A DNA stretch of 64,000 nt from Algiphilus sp022763315 (GTDB taxonomy: Bacteria > Pseudomonadota > Gammaproteobacteria > Nevskiales > Nevskiaceae), in assembly GCF_965249985.1 (NCBI RefSeq), contig NZ_OZ252280.1; one strand, given 5' to 3'. This document shows, in pieces, positions 40,635-49,923 of the stretch; position 1 is the first letter of the stretch; each line of letters starts with the position of its first letter. Below the pieces are notes generated by a model. That model saw only the letters and a list, made by a program, of their open reading frames with translations, was not told where the DNA came from and did no database searches. The translations under genes and the position numbers were made by a program.

Positions 40635-42812
40635 ATGAGTGTGCACATGGAGCGTGCCCCAGGGGCCACAGCGCGGGCCGAGCGCCCGAATTCGCGTCCC
40701 GCCGGCACGATACTGAGCGGCAACGCGCCCGGCCGGCGCGGCTTCGGCAACATCGCGCTGCGGGCCCTCGCTCTGGCACTCGCCTGTAACGCGGCGGCGG
40801 CTCACGCGCAAGTGCCGGAGGCCGAAGCGCTGGACACGGTCATCGTGACCGGCACGCGCTTGGAGCGTGCGCTACCCGATACGCCATCGGGGGTCACGGT
40901 CATTGAAGAATCCGTCATTCGGGATGGCCGCCAGGGCCTGCAGCTGGATGAAGCATTGACGCGCGTGCCCGGTCTGTTTCTGCAAAACCGCTACAACTTC
41001 GCACAAGGCCAACGCTTGTCTTTGCGGGGTTTTGGCGCCCGTGCGCCTTTTGGCGTTCGCGGCATTCGCATCCGTGTCGATGGCTTTCCGGAAACCTTGC
41101 CGGATGGGCAGTCCCAAGTCGGCTCCATCGATCTCGATACGGCAACGCGCGCAGAAGTAATCCGTGGCCCGGCATCGGTGCTCTACGGCAATGCCAGCGG
41201 CGGCGTCATCTCTGTGGAGACCGCCAATGGTCGTGACCACGCCGGAACCGCGGTCCGCGCCCAGGGTGGCAGCGATTCCTTCTTCAAATTCAACGCCCAT
41301 AGCGGCGGTGAACACGGGGATTGGGACTATCACGCCGGAATCAGCCATCTGGATTTTGAAGGTTGGCGACAACAGAGCGCGGTCGAAAAGACCCTGTTCA
41401 ACAGCAAGATCGGATGGAACCTTAGCGATACGCATCGCCTGGAGGCCGTCGTCACCGCGCTGGAATTGCCGACCGGAGAGGACCCCGGTGGACTGAACCT
41501 GACAGACCTGGCTGAGGATAGACGGCAGGCGAGCGAAGATGCCCTGCTGCTGGATGCCGGCCAGGAAGTCGCCCAACAGCGCATCGGGCTGACCCATGAG
41601 TGGAGTGTTGGCGCACGCACCGCAATCGTCAGTCGCGCCTTTTACACACGACGTGATTTCGAGCAGTTGCTGCCCTTCTCCTTCCCCGGCGTCGACAACA
41701 ATTTCATTACCTTTGATCGCGACTTCTACGGTGTGGACAGCGCCTTCAAGAGCGGCACGAAGCTGGCGGCCCTGCCACTGCGCTATACCCTTGGCGTGGA
41801 GGCGCAGCGGCAGCTGGATGACCGGCGCCGTCGCGGCGGTGGCCCGCAGGCCACCTCCGCCGAACTGATTCAAAACGAGGAGCAGGAAGCCACGGTCCTG
41901 GCCGCTTTTGGCCAAATCGATCTCGACCTTCATCCAACCGTCACCCTCAATCTGGGCGCACGCATCGACCGACTGGAACTGTCCATCGACGACCGACTCC
42001 TGAGTGATGGCGATGACAGCGGGGACCGTCGCTTCACGGAAGCCAGTTACAGCGGCGGTCTGATTTGGCGCTACTTCGGCCCCCACCGCTTGTATGCCCA
42101 AGTGGCAACGGCTTTCGAGTCACCCACCTTTACCGAATTCGCGCGTCCCGACGGTAGCGCTGGCTTTAACCCGGCGATCGATCCGCAGGAGGGCCTGAAC
42201 CGGGAAATCGGCTTCCGTAACGGTTTCGGCAGTCGGCTTCACTACGATCTCACGCTGTTTTCGGTACGGGTCGACGACGAGATCACACCCTTCGAGATGG
42301 ATGGGCGCACCTTCTTTCAGAATGCCGCCCGGACCGACCGCGAAGGCATTGAGGCCGCGCTGGTATGGGATGCCGGTCACGGCCTCACGCTCACGGGTAG
42401 CTACACTTATGCACGCCTGCGTTTCGATCGTTTCATCGACCGTGACGGCAACGACCTTTCGGGGAACGATCTGCCGGGCGTGCCGCGCCAGAACGCCTTT
42501 CTCGAGGCAGCCTGGCAAGGCCAGCGCGCCTTCGCGGCCATCGACACCCAGATCACCGACAGCCGCTATGCCGAGAATGCCAATGACCTGTCGGTGGGCG
42601 GTTTTGCTCTCGTCAATATGCGCGGCGGTTGGCGCTTTCCCTTGGGCAGTACTACGCTAGAAATCTTTGCGGGTATCAACAACCTGCTGGACCGCGATTA
42701 CATCGCCAACCTGCGCGTCAATGCCAATCAGGGACGGCCCCTGGATGCCCGCGGTTTCTTCGAGCCAGGTCCGGAGCGCCAGCTCTACGGCGGAATCGCG
42801 CTACGCCTGTGA
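40635..42812 (+). CDS. TonB-dependent outer-membrane receptor
   Basis: 725 residues; GGAGAGACGACAAC precedes the ATG. An unusually long N-terminal leader (about 58 residues, hydrophobic core about 40-56, cleavage near AHAQ). TonB-box-like DTVIVTGTRLERAL near residue 67, plug with LDEALTRVPGLFLQNRYNFAQGQ, RLSLRGFGARAPFGVRGIRI and RAEVIRGPASVLYGNASGGV, then a barrel ending in GAINNLLDRDYI-like sequence (FAGINNLLDRDYIANLRV) and GGIALRL. Substrate unknown. It is followed by a strong hairpin and a small exported protein. Confidence 0.92.
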   Translation: MSVHMERAPGATARAERPNSRPAGTILSGNAPGRRGFGNIALRALALALACNAAAAHAQVPEAEALDTVIVTGTRLERALPDTPSGVTVIEESVIRDGRQGLQLDEALTRVPGLFLQNRYNFAQGQRLSLRGFGARAPFGVRGIRIRVDGFPETLPDGQSQVGSIDLDTATRAEVIRGPASVLYGNASGGVISVETANGRDHAGTAVRAQGGSDSFFKFNAHSGGEHGDWDYHAGISHLDFEGWRQQSAVEKTLFNSKIGWNLSDTHRLEAVVTALELPTGEDPGGLNLTDLAEDRRQASEDALLLDAGQEVAQQRIGLTHEWSVGARTAIVSRAFYTRRDFEQLLPFSFPGVDNNFITFDRDFYGVDSAFKSGTKLAALPLRYTLGVEAQRQLDDRRRRGGGPQATSAELIQNEEQEATVLAAFGQIDLDLHPTVTLNLGARIDRLELSIDDRLLSDGDDSGDRRFTEASYSGGLIWRYFGPHRLYAQVATAFESPTFTEFARPDGSAGFNPAIDPQEGLNREIGFRNGFGSRLHYDLTLFSVRVDDEITPFEMDGRTFFQNAARTDREGIEAALVWDAGHGLTLTGSYTYARLRFDRFIDRDGNDLSGNDLPGVPRQNAFLEAAWQGQRAFAAIDTQITDSRYAENANDLSVGGFALVNMRGGWRFPLGSTTLEIFAGINNLLDRDYIANLRVNANQGRPLDARGFFEPGPERQLYGGIALRL

Positions 42813-42822
42813 GCGACGCGCC

Positions 42823-42856
42823 GCGCTACGGTCAGCGCTTTGCGCTACCGTAGCGC
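42823..42856 (+). terminator. Strong hairpin after the TonB receptor gene
   Basis: GCGCTACGGT-C-AGCGC-TTT-GCGCT-ACCGTAGCGC folds into a 15-bp stem with one bulged C and a TTT loop (42823-42856), starting 11 bp after the stop codon. TTCATCG follows instead of a T-run, so termination strength is uncertain. Confidence 0.6.
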
Positions 42857-42882
42857 TTCATCGTCGATTCGGGAAAACCGCT

Positions 42883-43395
42883 ATGCGTTGCCTGGCAGCT
42901 TGCGCCCTGACCCTCACAACCGCGATGGCCTTCGCGCAGGTGCGGGACTTTGGGAGTTGGGTGTACTACCAAGTGCCGGCGGAAGGCAGTGAACCACCTC
43001 TGTTCGTGGTCGAGAGCGAGCAACCGGTGCGCGGCGTAGCCGTCATCTACAGTTGCAAACGCGATATCGACGCGGCGCGCGAGAGTCTGCTGCTGCTCAA
43101 CCCTGGGTTTCGCGACATGCCGCAGGGCAAGACCTTTGACGTGCTCTTCACCTTCGGTGGCGACCAGCAACGCGGCTATGCCGATGCCACGCTGACCGCG
43201 GATGCCGAGCACGGCACACTGGACGTGAACGCGGGCCTGTTGCGCGTCCTGGAGCATATGCAGCAATACCGCACATTCATCGTGACGCAGAAGGATGCAA
43301 CAGAGAGCCCGATCACCGAAGTGGCGATTCCTCTGGATGGCTTCGGCGCAGCCTATGCCTTCAGCCGCGAGCGTTGTGACCCATCCCTCCCATAG
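42883..43395 (+). CDS. Small exported protein of unknown function
   Basis: 170 residues from the ATG at 42883 (GGGA upstream; the frame opens further upstream, but that part overlaps the receptor gene). Signal peptide about 1-19 (ending AMAFA). Then VRDFGSWVYYQVP, an immunoglobulin-like beta-rich body, and a Cys pair (Cys in VIYSCKRD and in RERCDP) that may form a disulfide. I do not recognise a family. It lies between a TonB receptor and a pilus operon; a link to either is unproven. Confidence 0.7.
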   Translation: MRCLAACALTLTTAMAFAQVRDFGSWVYYQVPAEGSEPPLFVVESEQPVRGVAVIYSCKRDIDAARESLLLLNPGFRDMPQGKTFDVLFTFGGDQQRGYADATLTADAEHGTLDVNAGLLRVLEHMQQYRTFIVTQKDATESPITEVAIPLDGFGAAYAFSRERCDPSLP

Positions 43396-43550
43396 CGGAT
43401 TCTCAGCTGCAGAGATGACGCTTGATTGCGGCTTTGCAGCCAGACCTGAATCGCTCGTCAGCTCGCTTCAGCCTTTGATCCGGGGTTGCACACGCCTTCA
43501 CTGAACGCACCGCTAGCCTGAATTTTCCTTCGACAGGCTAGGTCAGTACG

Positions 43551-44054
43551 ATGTTCACGAAACGGCGGCACCTCTCCCCACTCATCGCAACGATGGTCCT
43601 GATGTGGTCCAGCGCAGCACTCGCGCAGACCACCGACACCTTCAACGTCACGATCACACTGCAGGATGCGTGCGAACTATCGACCGCGCCCACAGATCTG
43701 GATTTCGGCACCGTGAACCTGCTGAATCAGGACTACGATGCCGCCTCCGCCGTCTACGTCACCTGCACGGAAGGCGCGGCCTATGCGCTGAGCTTGGATG
43801 CCGGAGACCACGCGGATGGCACTTCGCGCCGTATGGAAAACAGCGGCAATTTCGTGAGCTACCGTCTCTACAGCGATGGCGGCCGCACCACGCTGTGGGG
43901 CGATGGAACAACCTTCGGAAGCACCGCCGCCGGTACCGGCAATGGCGCAGAGCAGACGGTGGATGTGTTTGGGCGCGTGGCGAATGCCGACAACACCAGC
44001 ACCCCACCGGCAGGCGCCTATTCCGATATTGTGACCGTCACGGTTACCTTCTGA
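43551..44054 (+). CDS. Csu-type pilus subunit (SCPU domain)
   Basis: 167 residues; signal peptide about 1-25 (ending ALAQ). The mature part is one spore-coat-protein-U (SCPU) domain: TFNVTITLQDACELSTA, LDFGTVNLLNQDYDAA, YVTCTEGAAYALSLDAGDHA, then a C-terminal strand TVTVTF for donor-strand exchange. Cysteines near residues 41 and 67 can form the domain's disulfide. In archaic (Csu) chaperone-usher pili, such subunits form the rod. First gene of a four-gene operon. Confidence 0.9.
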   Translation: MFTKRRHLSPLIATMVLMWSSAALAQTTDTFNVTITLQDACELSTAPTDLDFGTVNLLNQDYDAASAVYVTCTEGAAYALSLDAGDHADGTSRRMENSGNFVSYRLYSDGGRTTLWGDGTTFGSTAAGTGNGAEQTVDVFGRVANADNTSTPPAGAYSDIVTVTVTF

Positions 44055-44064
44055 GGATCGCCGC

Positions 44065-44865
44065 ATGGCACGCAGGCAAGAGACAAAGGTGATGCGCCAT
44101 TGGGGGCGGGTCACAACGGCCTGCGCAGGGCTCCTCATGGCAGCCAGCGTGTCCCCCTTCGCTGCGGGTGCGTCGAGTCTTGCGGTCTCGCCTACCGCAT
44201 TGGCCTTCGCGCCGAATGAGGTCGCGAAAGGGCTCGTGCTGCACAATCGCGGCAACGAGGCCTTTCGGGCCCAAGTACGCGTTTTCGTGTGGGATCAGCC
44301 CGACGGCAATGATCGACTCGAGCCAACCGACCAGCTGGTTGCGAGCCCCCCGTTCGTCACCATTCCGCCGGGAGCGCAGCATTTCGTGCGTATCGTGCGA
44401 CGGCAGGCGCCGAGCGGCGGAGACAGCGCCGAGGAAAGCTACCGTTTGCTGGTTGATGAGTTACCTGCCTCGGATGAAGCGCCACCGCCGAATGCCGTCC
44501 GGTCAGCACCCTCGGCGGGATTGCGATTCTTGTTGCGCTACTCCATCCCCGTCTTCGTCAACACGCCACCCGCGAGCCATCCGGAACTGACGTGGGCCAC
44601 TGCCGGCATGGCGGATGATATGCTGCGCTTTGCGGTCACCAATACCAGTGCCACACGGGCGCAGATCGCGGATGTGCGCGTACAGAGCCCGGATGGAAGC
44701 ACGGTAAACACGCTGGACGGCCTCGTGGGATACGTACTGCCCGGCGTGACACGCATATGGTCCATCCCATGGCGTTCGTCTGCCACGACTCCAGCAGAGA
44801 TCAGTGCGCGCATCAATGGGGAACCGCGTGATTTCCGCCTGTCAGCGCGCGATCCTGCTGACTAG
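44065..44865 (+). CDS. Csu-type periplasmic pilus chaperone (PapD-like)
   Basis: 266 residues from the ATG at 44065 (GAGGA upstream); signal peptide ends near residue 36 (AAGASS). Two immunoglobulin-like domains: LAVSPTALAFAPNEVAKGLVLHN, RVFVWDQ, the motif PPGAQHFVRIVRRQ with the conserved arginines that anchor subunit C-termini, SYRLLVDELP, and GLRFLLRYSIPVFV. It folds SCPU subunits and hands them to the usher. It overlaps the usher start by about 50-60 bp. Confidence 0.92.
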   Translation: MARRQETKVMRHWGRVTTACAGLLMAASVSPFAAGASSLAVSPTALAFAPNEVAKGLVLHNRGNEAFRAQVRVFVWDQPDGNDRLEPTDQLVASPPFVTIPPGAQHFVRIVRRQAPSGGDSAEESYRLLVDELPASDEAPPPNAVRSAPSAGLRFLLRYSIPVFVNTPPASHPELTWATAGMADDMLRFAVTNTSATRAQIADVRVQSPDGSTVNTLDGLVGYVLPGVTRIWSIPWRSSATTPAEISARINGEPRDFRLSARDPAD

Positions 44866-47209
44866 TCTGGTGGTGGCTTCGGCCCTGCCGCGCTCCGCAC
44901 CTGCCGCAGAACCCATCGCCTTTCCGGACCCGACGCAGCCGGTCAATATCATGCTCCTCGACGGGCCAGGCTTACCGCCGCCCGCAAGCGCGCTCTACGT
45001 TGACGTGTTTCTGAATCAAGTCGCCCTGCGCTACGTCGTGCAGGTATTCGAACGTGACGACCGCATCTTCATCTGGCCAGAGCACTTCGCAGCCCTCGGA
45101 CTCAAGCCCGTCACCATTCCGGACACCCGCTATATCGCGCTCGAGGACATTCCCGGACTGACCTACAGGCTCGATCGCAGTCGGCAACGGCTGACGCTGA
45201 TGGCACAGGCCGAGCGCCTGAACATCAAGCGGCAACGCTACAACATGCCTGAGCGAGCCTCGCCAGCAGCGTCCGCCGATGCTGGCGCACTGGTGAACTA
45301 CGATATGCGCGCAGACTTCAATGAAGGGGGAAACCACGGGCTCACCGCGGCCACTGGCGTGCGCGCGTTCCGTCCGCTTGGGGTGCTGGAGAGTACCGGC
45401 CTCTCCCAACTGCGCACCGTGGGAGAAAGCGACGCCTACACCCGCCTGGACACCTCCCTTCGCGTGGATGGGCAAGGTAGCCTGCGCACGCTTGAGTTCG
45501 GGGATCTCATCAGCGGCAGTCTTGCATGGACCCGCGCAACACGGATCGGCGGCATCCAGTTGCGCCGCAACTTCGGTCTCCAACCCGAACTCGTGACCGA
45601 ACCGGTACCGGCCTTCTTCGGCGAGGCGGCATTGCCATCGCGTCTTGAGTTGTACGTCGACGGCCTGCGTCAATATTCCGACAGCATTCTGCCCGGACCG
45701 TACGAGATCGAAGTCCCCCCATTGGTCAACGGCGCAGGCAGTGCCGAGGTGGTCCTCACGGACGCCCTCGGACGCGTTCGCGTATTCGACTTCAACTACT
45801 ACAGCGCGCCTCAGCTGCTGGATACCGGGCTCAGCGACTACAGTTTCGCGTTGGGGGCACTGCGGCGTAGCTTTGGTACGGCGTCCTTCGACTATGGCGA
45901 CACGCTGGTGGCCAGCGCGAGTGGCCGCTACGGCTGGTCCAGATGGCTCACCCTGGAAGGGCATGCGCAAGGTGCGGAGGACCTCGCAGTCGCAGGCGGT
46001 GGCGTGCTGACGTTGTTGGGTCAGCTGGGCACGCTGTCGGGGTCGTGGGTGGCGAGTGCCGGACGGGAGGACTACCGTGGCCACCAAGCCAGCTTCGGCT
46101 ACCGGTGGGCACGCCAGGGATTCAGTATCGACTACCGTATCGATCGCCGCTTTGATCGCTATACCGACATCGCTGCACTGGAAGGACGCCCCCCTCCACG
46201 ACACGCAGAACGGCTGGGCATTGCCGCCGGACTGCGCAACAGCGGGACCGTCTCAGTGAACTATGCCCGCCTCGAGACCGCCGCTGCGACGTCCTCCCGT
46301 ACGATCAGCATCGGAGCAAGTACGCGTCTCCAGCCTGGGTGGACCGTCTTCGCCAATCTGACTCGCGACCTCGGATCAGAGTCTCGATGGAGCGCCTTTA
46401 TCAGCCTGAGCATTGCCTTCAATCGACGACTCAGCGCGACGGCCAATGCGGTGCGCGATCGGGATGACGGCATGCGCTATGGCGCAGGTGTCCGTCGCAT
46501 CCTGCCGCCGGACGGCGGAACCGGCTGGAGCGTCGATGCCCAGCGTGACCCCCGCGTCGACACGTATCAGGCGCAGATCCGCCACATCGCGGATCGATTC
46601 ACCGCTGGGAGCGGCATCCGTTCGATCGACAACCGCGTCAGCGGTTTCGCCGACGCGGGCGGTGCCTTCGTATGGATGGCCAAGCGGCCCGGGCACCTCT
46701 TCCCCGCCCGTCAGGTCCGCGAGAGCTTTGCCTTGGTGTCCACCAATGGCATAGCGGACATCCCGGTGCTGTTGGAGAACCGCATGATCGGCGCCACCGA
46801 CGACAACGGCTATTTCCTGCTGACGGGCTTGGGGCCCTACCGCGAGAACCGAATCGCCATTGACGCGCTCGGCCTCCCCGCAGATCTCCAATTCGCGACA
46901 CGCCGCACCACCGTGACGCCACGCATACGATCAGGGGTGGTCACCGACTTCGGTATCCGGCGCACCACCGCAGCGCTCCTGGTGATTCACGATACGGATC
47001 AGCAACCGCTTCCGGTGGGCAGCCGGGTATTGCGCGACGCTGCCTTCCTTACAACGATCGGCCATGATGGCCAAGCCTACGTCGAACAACTGGGGCTCGG
47101 CGGCTTCTTCACCGCGCAGCTGCCGGACGGCTCCTCCTGTGCCTTCTCGGTGGCTCCGCCGAAACAAGTGTCCGCACTGCCTACGCTAGGCCCGATCACA
47201 TGCCACTAA
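44804..47209 (+). CDS. Csu-type outer-membrane usher
   Basis: 801 residues if the GTG at 44804 is used; ATG 44816 or GTG 44828 are possible, as no ribosome site decides. Signal peptide ends near residue 35 (SAPAAE). N-terminal domain with ALYVDVFLNQ, barrel strands throughout, plug-like GPYEIEVPPLVNGAGSAEVVLTDALGRVR, and FDFNYYSAPQLLDTGLSDYSF typical of ushers. Ends with SCAFSVAPPKQ in the C-terminal domain. It forms the pore through which Csu-type pilus subunits are assembled. Overlaps the chaperone upstream and the tip gene downstream. Confidence 0.93.
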   Translation: MRASMGNRVISACQRAILLTSLVVASALPRSAPAAEPIAFPDPTQPVNIMLLDGPGLPPPASALYVDVFLNQVALRYVVQVFERDDRIFIWPEHFAALGLKPVTIPDTRYIALEDIPGLTYRLDRSRQRLTLMAQAERLNIKRQRYNMPERASPAASADAGALVNYDMRADFNEGGNHGLTAATGVRAFRPLGVLESTGLSQLRTVGESDAYTRLDTSLRVDGQGSLRTLEFGDLISGSLAWTRATRIGGIQLRRNFGLQPELVTEPVPAFFGEAALPSRLELYVDGLRQYSDSILPGPYEIEVPPLVNGAGSAEVVLTDALGRVRVFDFNYYSAPQLLDTGLSDYSFALGALRRSFGTASFDYGDTLVASASGRYGWSRWLTLEGHAQGAEDLAVAGGGVLTLLGQLGTLSGSWVASAGREDYRGHQASFGYRWARQGFSIDYRIDRRFDRYTDIAALEGRPPPRHAERLGIAAGLRNSGTVSVNYARLETAAATSSRTISIGASTRLQPGWTVFANLTRDLGSESRWSAFISLSIAFNRRLSATANAVRDRDDGMRYGAGVRRILPPDGGTGWSVDAQRDPRVDTYQAQIRHIADRFTAGSGIRSIDNRVSGFADAGGAFVWMAKRPGHLFPARQVRESFALVSTNGIADIPVLLENRMIGATDDNGYFLLTGLGPYRENRIAIDALGLPADLQFATRRTTVTPRIRSGVVTDFGIRRTTAALLVIHDTDQQPLPVGSRVLRDAAFLTTIGHDGQAYVEQLGLGGFFTAQLPDGSSCAFSVAPPKQVSALPTLGPITCH

Positions 47210-48228
47210 CACGTCTCCTCACAAGTGCTTCCAACAAAGTGGCCGCGGCCGGAATTCTTGCTTTGGGCACACTGTTCGGTTCGGCCCACGCTGTAACCAA
47301 TTGCAGCGCTTCCATGACCAATGTGTCCTTTGGAAGCAGTGACCCCTTCACGGGCTGGTCCGATGTCACCGCGACGATCAGCTATAGCTGCCAGACCACC
47401 GGACTGAGCCTGCTATCGAGCGCAGCGGTACGACTCTGTTTCAGCATCTTTGATGGCGATAGCGGTACGGGCAGCTTCTTCCCGCGCAGGATGGTCTCGG
47501 GCGGCGGAGACAGCTTGTTCTTCAATCTCTACCGCGATGCTTCCTACAGTCAGATCTGGGGCACTTTCGCCAGCGGACAGCATGTCGAAAGAGTGCTTCA
47601 GTACAGCGTGCCTCTGCTTGGCGGCAGCGGCGGAGGCTTTCTGACGGTATACGGTCGCATTCCATCGAACCAGAACACGGCAGTTCCGGGAAGCTATCTG
47701 AACTATTTCAGCTCGGACGCCATCGTGCTATTCCAGGCCAATGAGGTACTGCTCGGCTCCGCCTCTGTGCCCAATAGCTGCCTTTCCGGAGGCGTGAGTT
47801 CCGGACTCGTACCCTTTCCCTTCTTCGCTACCGCGGTTGTAGAGGCCGCCTGCAATCCCACGTTTGCCGTACAGGACATGGACTTCGGCACGCAGGGCCT
47901 TCTCGACACGCCCGTCGACGTTACCGCGACGATTTCCCCGCAATGCACGAACACGACGGTCTATCAGATCGGCCTCGACGATGGCCTTCACGCCAGTGGC
48001 GGGCAGCGGCGCATGCGAAACCCGCTCACCGGACGCCATGTGGCCTACGACCTCTATCAAGACGTGGGCCGTTCGCTTCGGTGGGGGAATACGGTGGGCG
48101 TGGACACGGTCGCAACCACCGGCACAGGCAATGCGCAACCCCGCGCGATCTATGGCCGCGTCGACGCTCAGGCCACACCGCCTTCCGGCAGTTATAGCGA
48201 TACCATCACGGTGACGATTACCTACTGA
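47200..48228 (+). CDS. Two-domain SCPU tip adhesin (CsuE-like)
   Basis: 342 residues; the ATG at 47200 overlaps the usher stop by 10 bp. Signal peptide about 1-31 (ending AHA). Two SCPU domains: residues about 32-190 (NCSASMTNVSFGSSDPF at the start) and about 215-342 (CNPTFAVQDMDFGTQGLLDT to the final strand TVTITY). Two-domain subunits sit at the tip of Csu pili, where hydrophobic finger loops bind surfaces. Last gene of the pilus operon. Confidence 0.88.
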   Translation: MPLTRLLTSASNKVAAAGILALGTLFGSAHAVTNCSASMTNVSFGSSDPFTGWSDVTATISYSCQTTGLSLLSSAAVRLCFSIFDGDSGTGSFFPRRMVSGGGDSLFFNLYRDASYSQIWGTFASGQHVERVLQYSVPLLGGSGGGFLTVYGRIPSNQNTAVPGSYLNYFSSDAIVLFQANEVLLGSASVPNSCLSGGVSSGLVPFPFFATAVVEAACNPTFAVQDMDFGTQGLLDTPVDVTATISPQCTNTTVYQIGLDDGLHASGGQRRMRNPLTGRHVAYDLYQDVGRSLRWGNTVGVDTVATTGTGNAQPRAIYGRVDAQATPPSGSYSDTITVTITY

Positions 48229-48405
48229 AGTCGCCACCCGCGCCCCACACATGATGGGCGTAACCAAGTGTGGGCCGATCACTGCACCCAGCCGCCTTCC
48301 GGCAAGGAGTTGAGCGCCGCCAACAGCAAGCGCACACTCCAGGCTGCGCATTTGCTCGGCGCTCGCTGGCATTCAAACCGATACATTCGAGAAGGCGTGA
48401 CGCCC

Positions 48406-49875
48406 ATGACCCTTGCTGTTGAATGTCTTTCCCGAAGACCAAAGCGCTCCTTGGTGGCTTTGACCATTGCCACCGGAGCCGCCGCGAGCCTATTCCTTGG
48501 CAGCGTGTACGCCGACACTGGGCTTCCCAGCCTCGTGCCCCAACAGGTCTCAGGCGAAACCGCGCGCGCAGCGCACTCCGGCCCGGGGCCACTCTTCTTC
48601 GCGCGGCTGCTACCGGCACCCGCCACTCTGTCCGATGGCGCATGGGATATGCCGCAACCGGGCCAAGCGCGCTGGCGCCTCCTGGTTCAGTCTCCCGGCG
48701 CCAAGAGCCTGAGCCTGGAACTGGCGCGCTTCTCAGGAGCCCCGGACGCGCACCTCTACCTGCGCCATCCGCTCACCGACGTGACGCAAGGCCCCTATAC
48801 CCTCGACGACGTCAATGCGGACGGCACAATGAGCACCGCCATGGTCTTTGGCGACCAGGCCATCATCGAGGTCCTGCTGCCCGCCAGCCAGCGCGCCGAC
48901 CTCGTGCTCGACATCGAGGGCGTGATGCACGGCCATCGCGACATTCGCAAGATTCAGGAGAATTTCGGCGAATCGCAATCCTGCAACATCGATGTCGCCT
49001 GCCCACAAGGCGATGCGTGGCGTCAACAGATTCGTTCCGTCGTTGGCCTTACCTTCCGCGTCGGCACGGAAGGCGCCTTTTGCACTGGCAATCTCACCAA
49101 CAATACGCGCCAGGACGGCGCACCTCTGGTGCTGACCGCGCACCACTGCCTGCTGCGCGCCAACAATGCGGGCACAGTCGTCGCGTACTGGAACTTCGAG
49201 CGCGAAGCCTGCTTTTGCGGTCAGCCACGCGACTTGACCGAATCCGACAACGGAGCTCAGCTACTTTCAACGCATGAGCTATCCGATCACACCGTGATAT
49301 TGCTCGACGACCGCCCTTCATTGGCTGTCAATGCTTTCTACACTGGCTGGGATGCCACTGGTGATCCAGTGAACGAAGGAGCATCGATACATCATCCAAG
49401 CGGCGATGTGAAGAAAATCAGCTTGTTCACTGAGCCGCTCACCAAACGAGGTATAGAAATCGATCGCCAGAATGCTGAAGTCTGGCAAGTGATATGGCGT
49501 CAAGGTACCACCGAACAGGGTTCAAGCGGCTCGGGAATTTGGAATGCAAACGGCCGAATGGTTGGTGTCCTTTTCGGTGGTCGCGCCAGCTGTTCTACCC
49601 AGGAAGAACCAGACTTTTACGGCCGTCTTGAAGTGGGTTGGGATGGGGGAGGTACGCCAGATTCCCAAGTGAGGGCGCATCTTGACCCCGATAGCTCCGG
49701 CACCCTAAAGCTGGATGGGTTCGACCCCAAACCTGATCCTGAGCCGGAACCCCGTAGAGACTGCCCGGAGGGCTCGGGCAACAATGGCGGCGGCAGCTGG
49801 TGGGCCCCTGCCCTGTTGTTCGGCGCATGGTGGCGGCGCCGCAGCACCTGCCGAGGGGCATCGACATCCGCCTGA
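48406..49875 (+). CDS. Secreted trypsin-fold protease with GlyGly-CTERM-like tail
   Basis: 489 residues from the ATG at 48406 (GAAGG upstream). A signal anchor (about 14-36) is followed by a propeptide-like region and then a lysyl-endopeptidase-like serine protease: SCNIDVACPQG, FCTGNLTNNT, catalytic His in LTAHHC and catalytic Ser in GSSGSGIW; the Asp is probably in LSDHTVILLDD. Six or more cysteines suggest disulfides. The end has a Pro/Glu linker (PKPDPEPEPR), then GNNGGGSWWAPALLFGAWWRRR, which resembles a GlyGly-CTERM sorting tail (Gly-rich, membrane helix, Arg cluster). It lies 177 bp after the pilus operon; any role in pilus processing is inferred. Confidence 0.85.
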   Translation: MTLAVECLSRRPKRSLVALTIATGAAASLFLGSVYADTGLPSLVPQQVSGETARAAHSGPGPLFFARLLPAPATLSDGAWDMPQPGQARWRLLVQSPGAKSLSLELARFSGAPDAHLYLRHPLTDVTQGPYTLDDVNADGTMSTAMVFGDQAIIEVLLPASQRADLVLDIEGVMHGHRDIRKIQENFGESQSCNIDVACPQGDAWRQQIRSVVGLTFRVGTEGAFCTGNLTNNTRQDGAPLVLTAHHCLLRANNAGTVVAYWNFEREACFCGQPRDLTESDNGAQLLSTHELSDHTVILLDDRPSLAVNAFYTGWDATGDPVNEGASIHHPSGDVKKISLFTEPLTKRGIEIDRQNAEVWQVIWRQGTTEQGSSGSGIWNANGRMVGVLFGGRASCSTQEEPDFYGRLEVGWDGGGTPDSQVRAHLDPDSSGTLKLDGFDPKPDPEPEPRRDCPEGSGNNGGGSWWAPALLFGAWWRRRSTCRGASTSA

Positions 49876-49923
49876 CCACAGCCGCGTGCTAGCGTTGCAC
49901 ACCAGTCAATGGAGGAGAACAAC

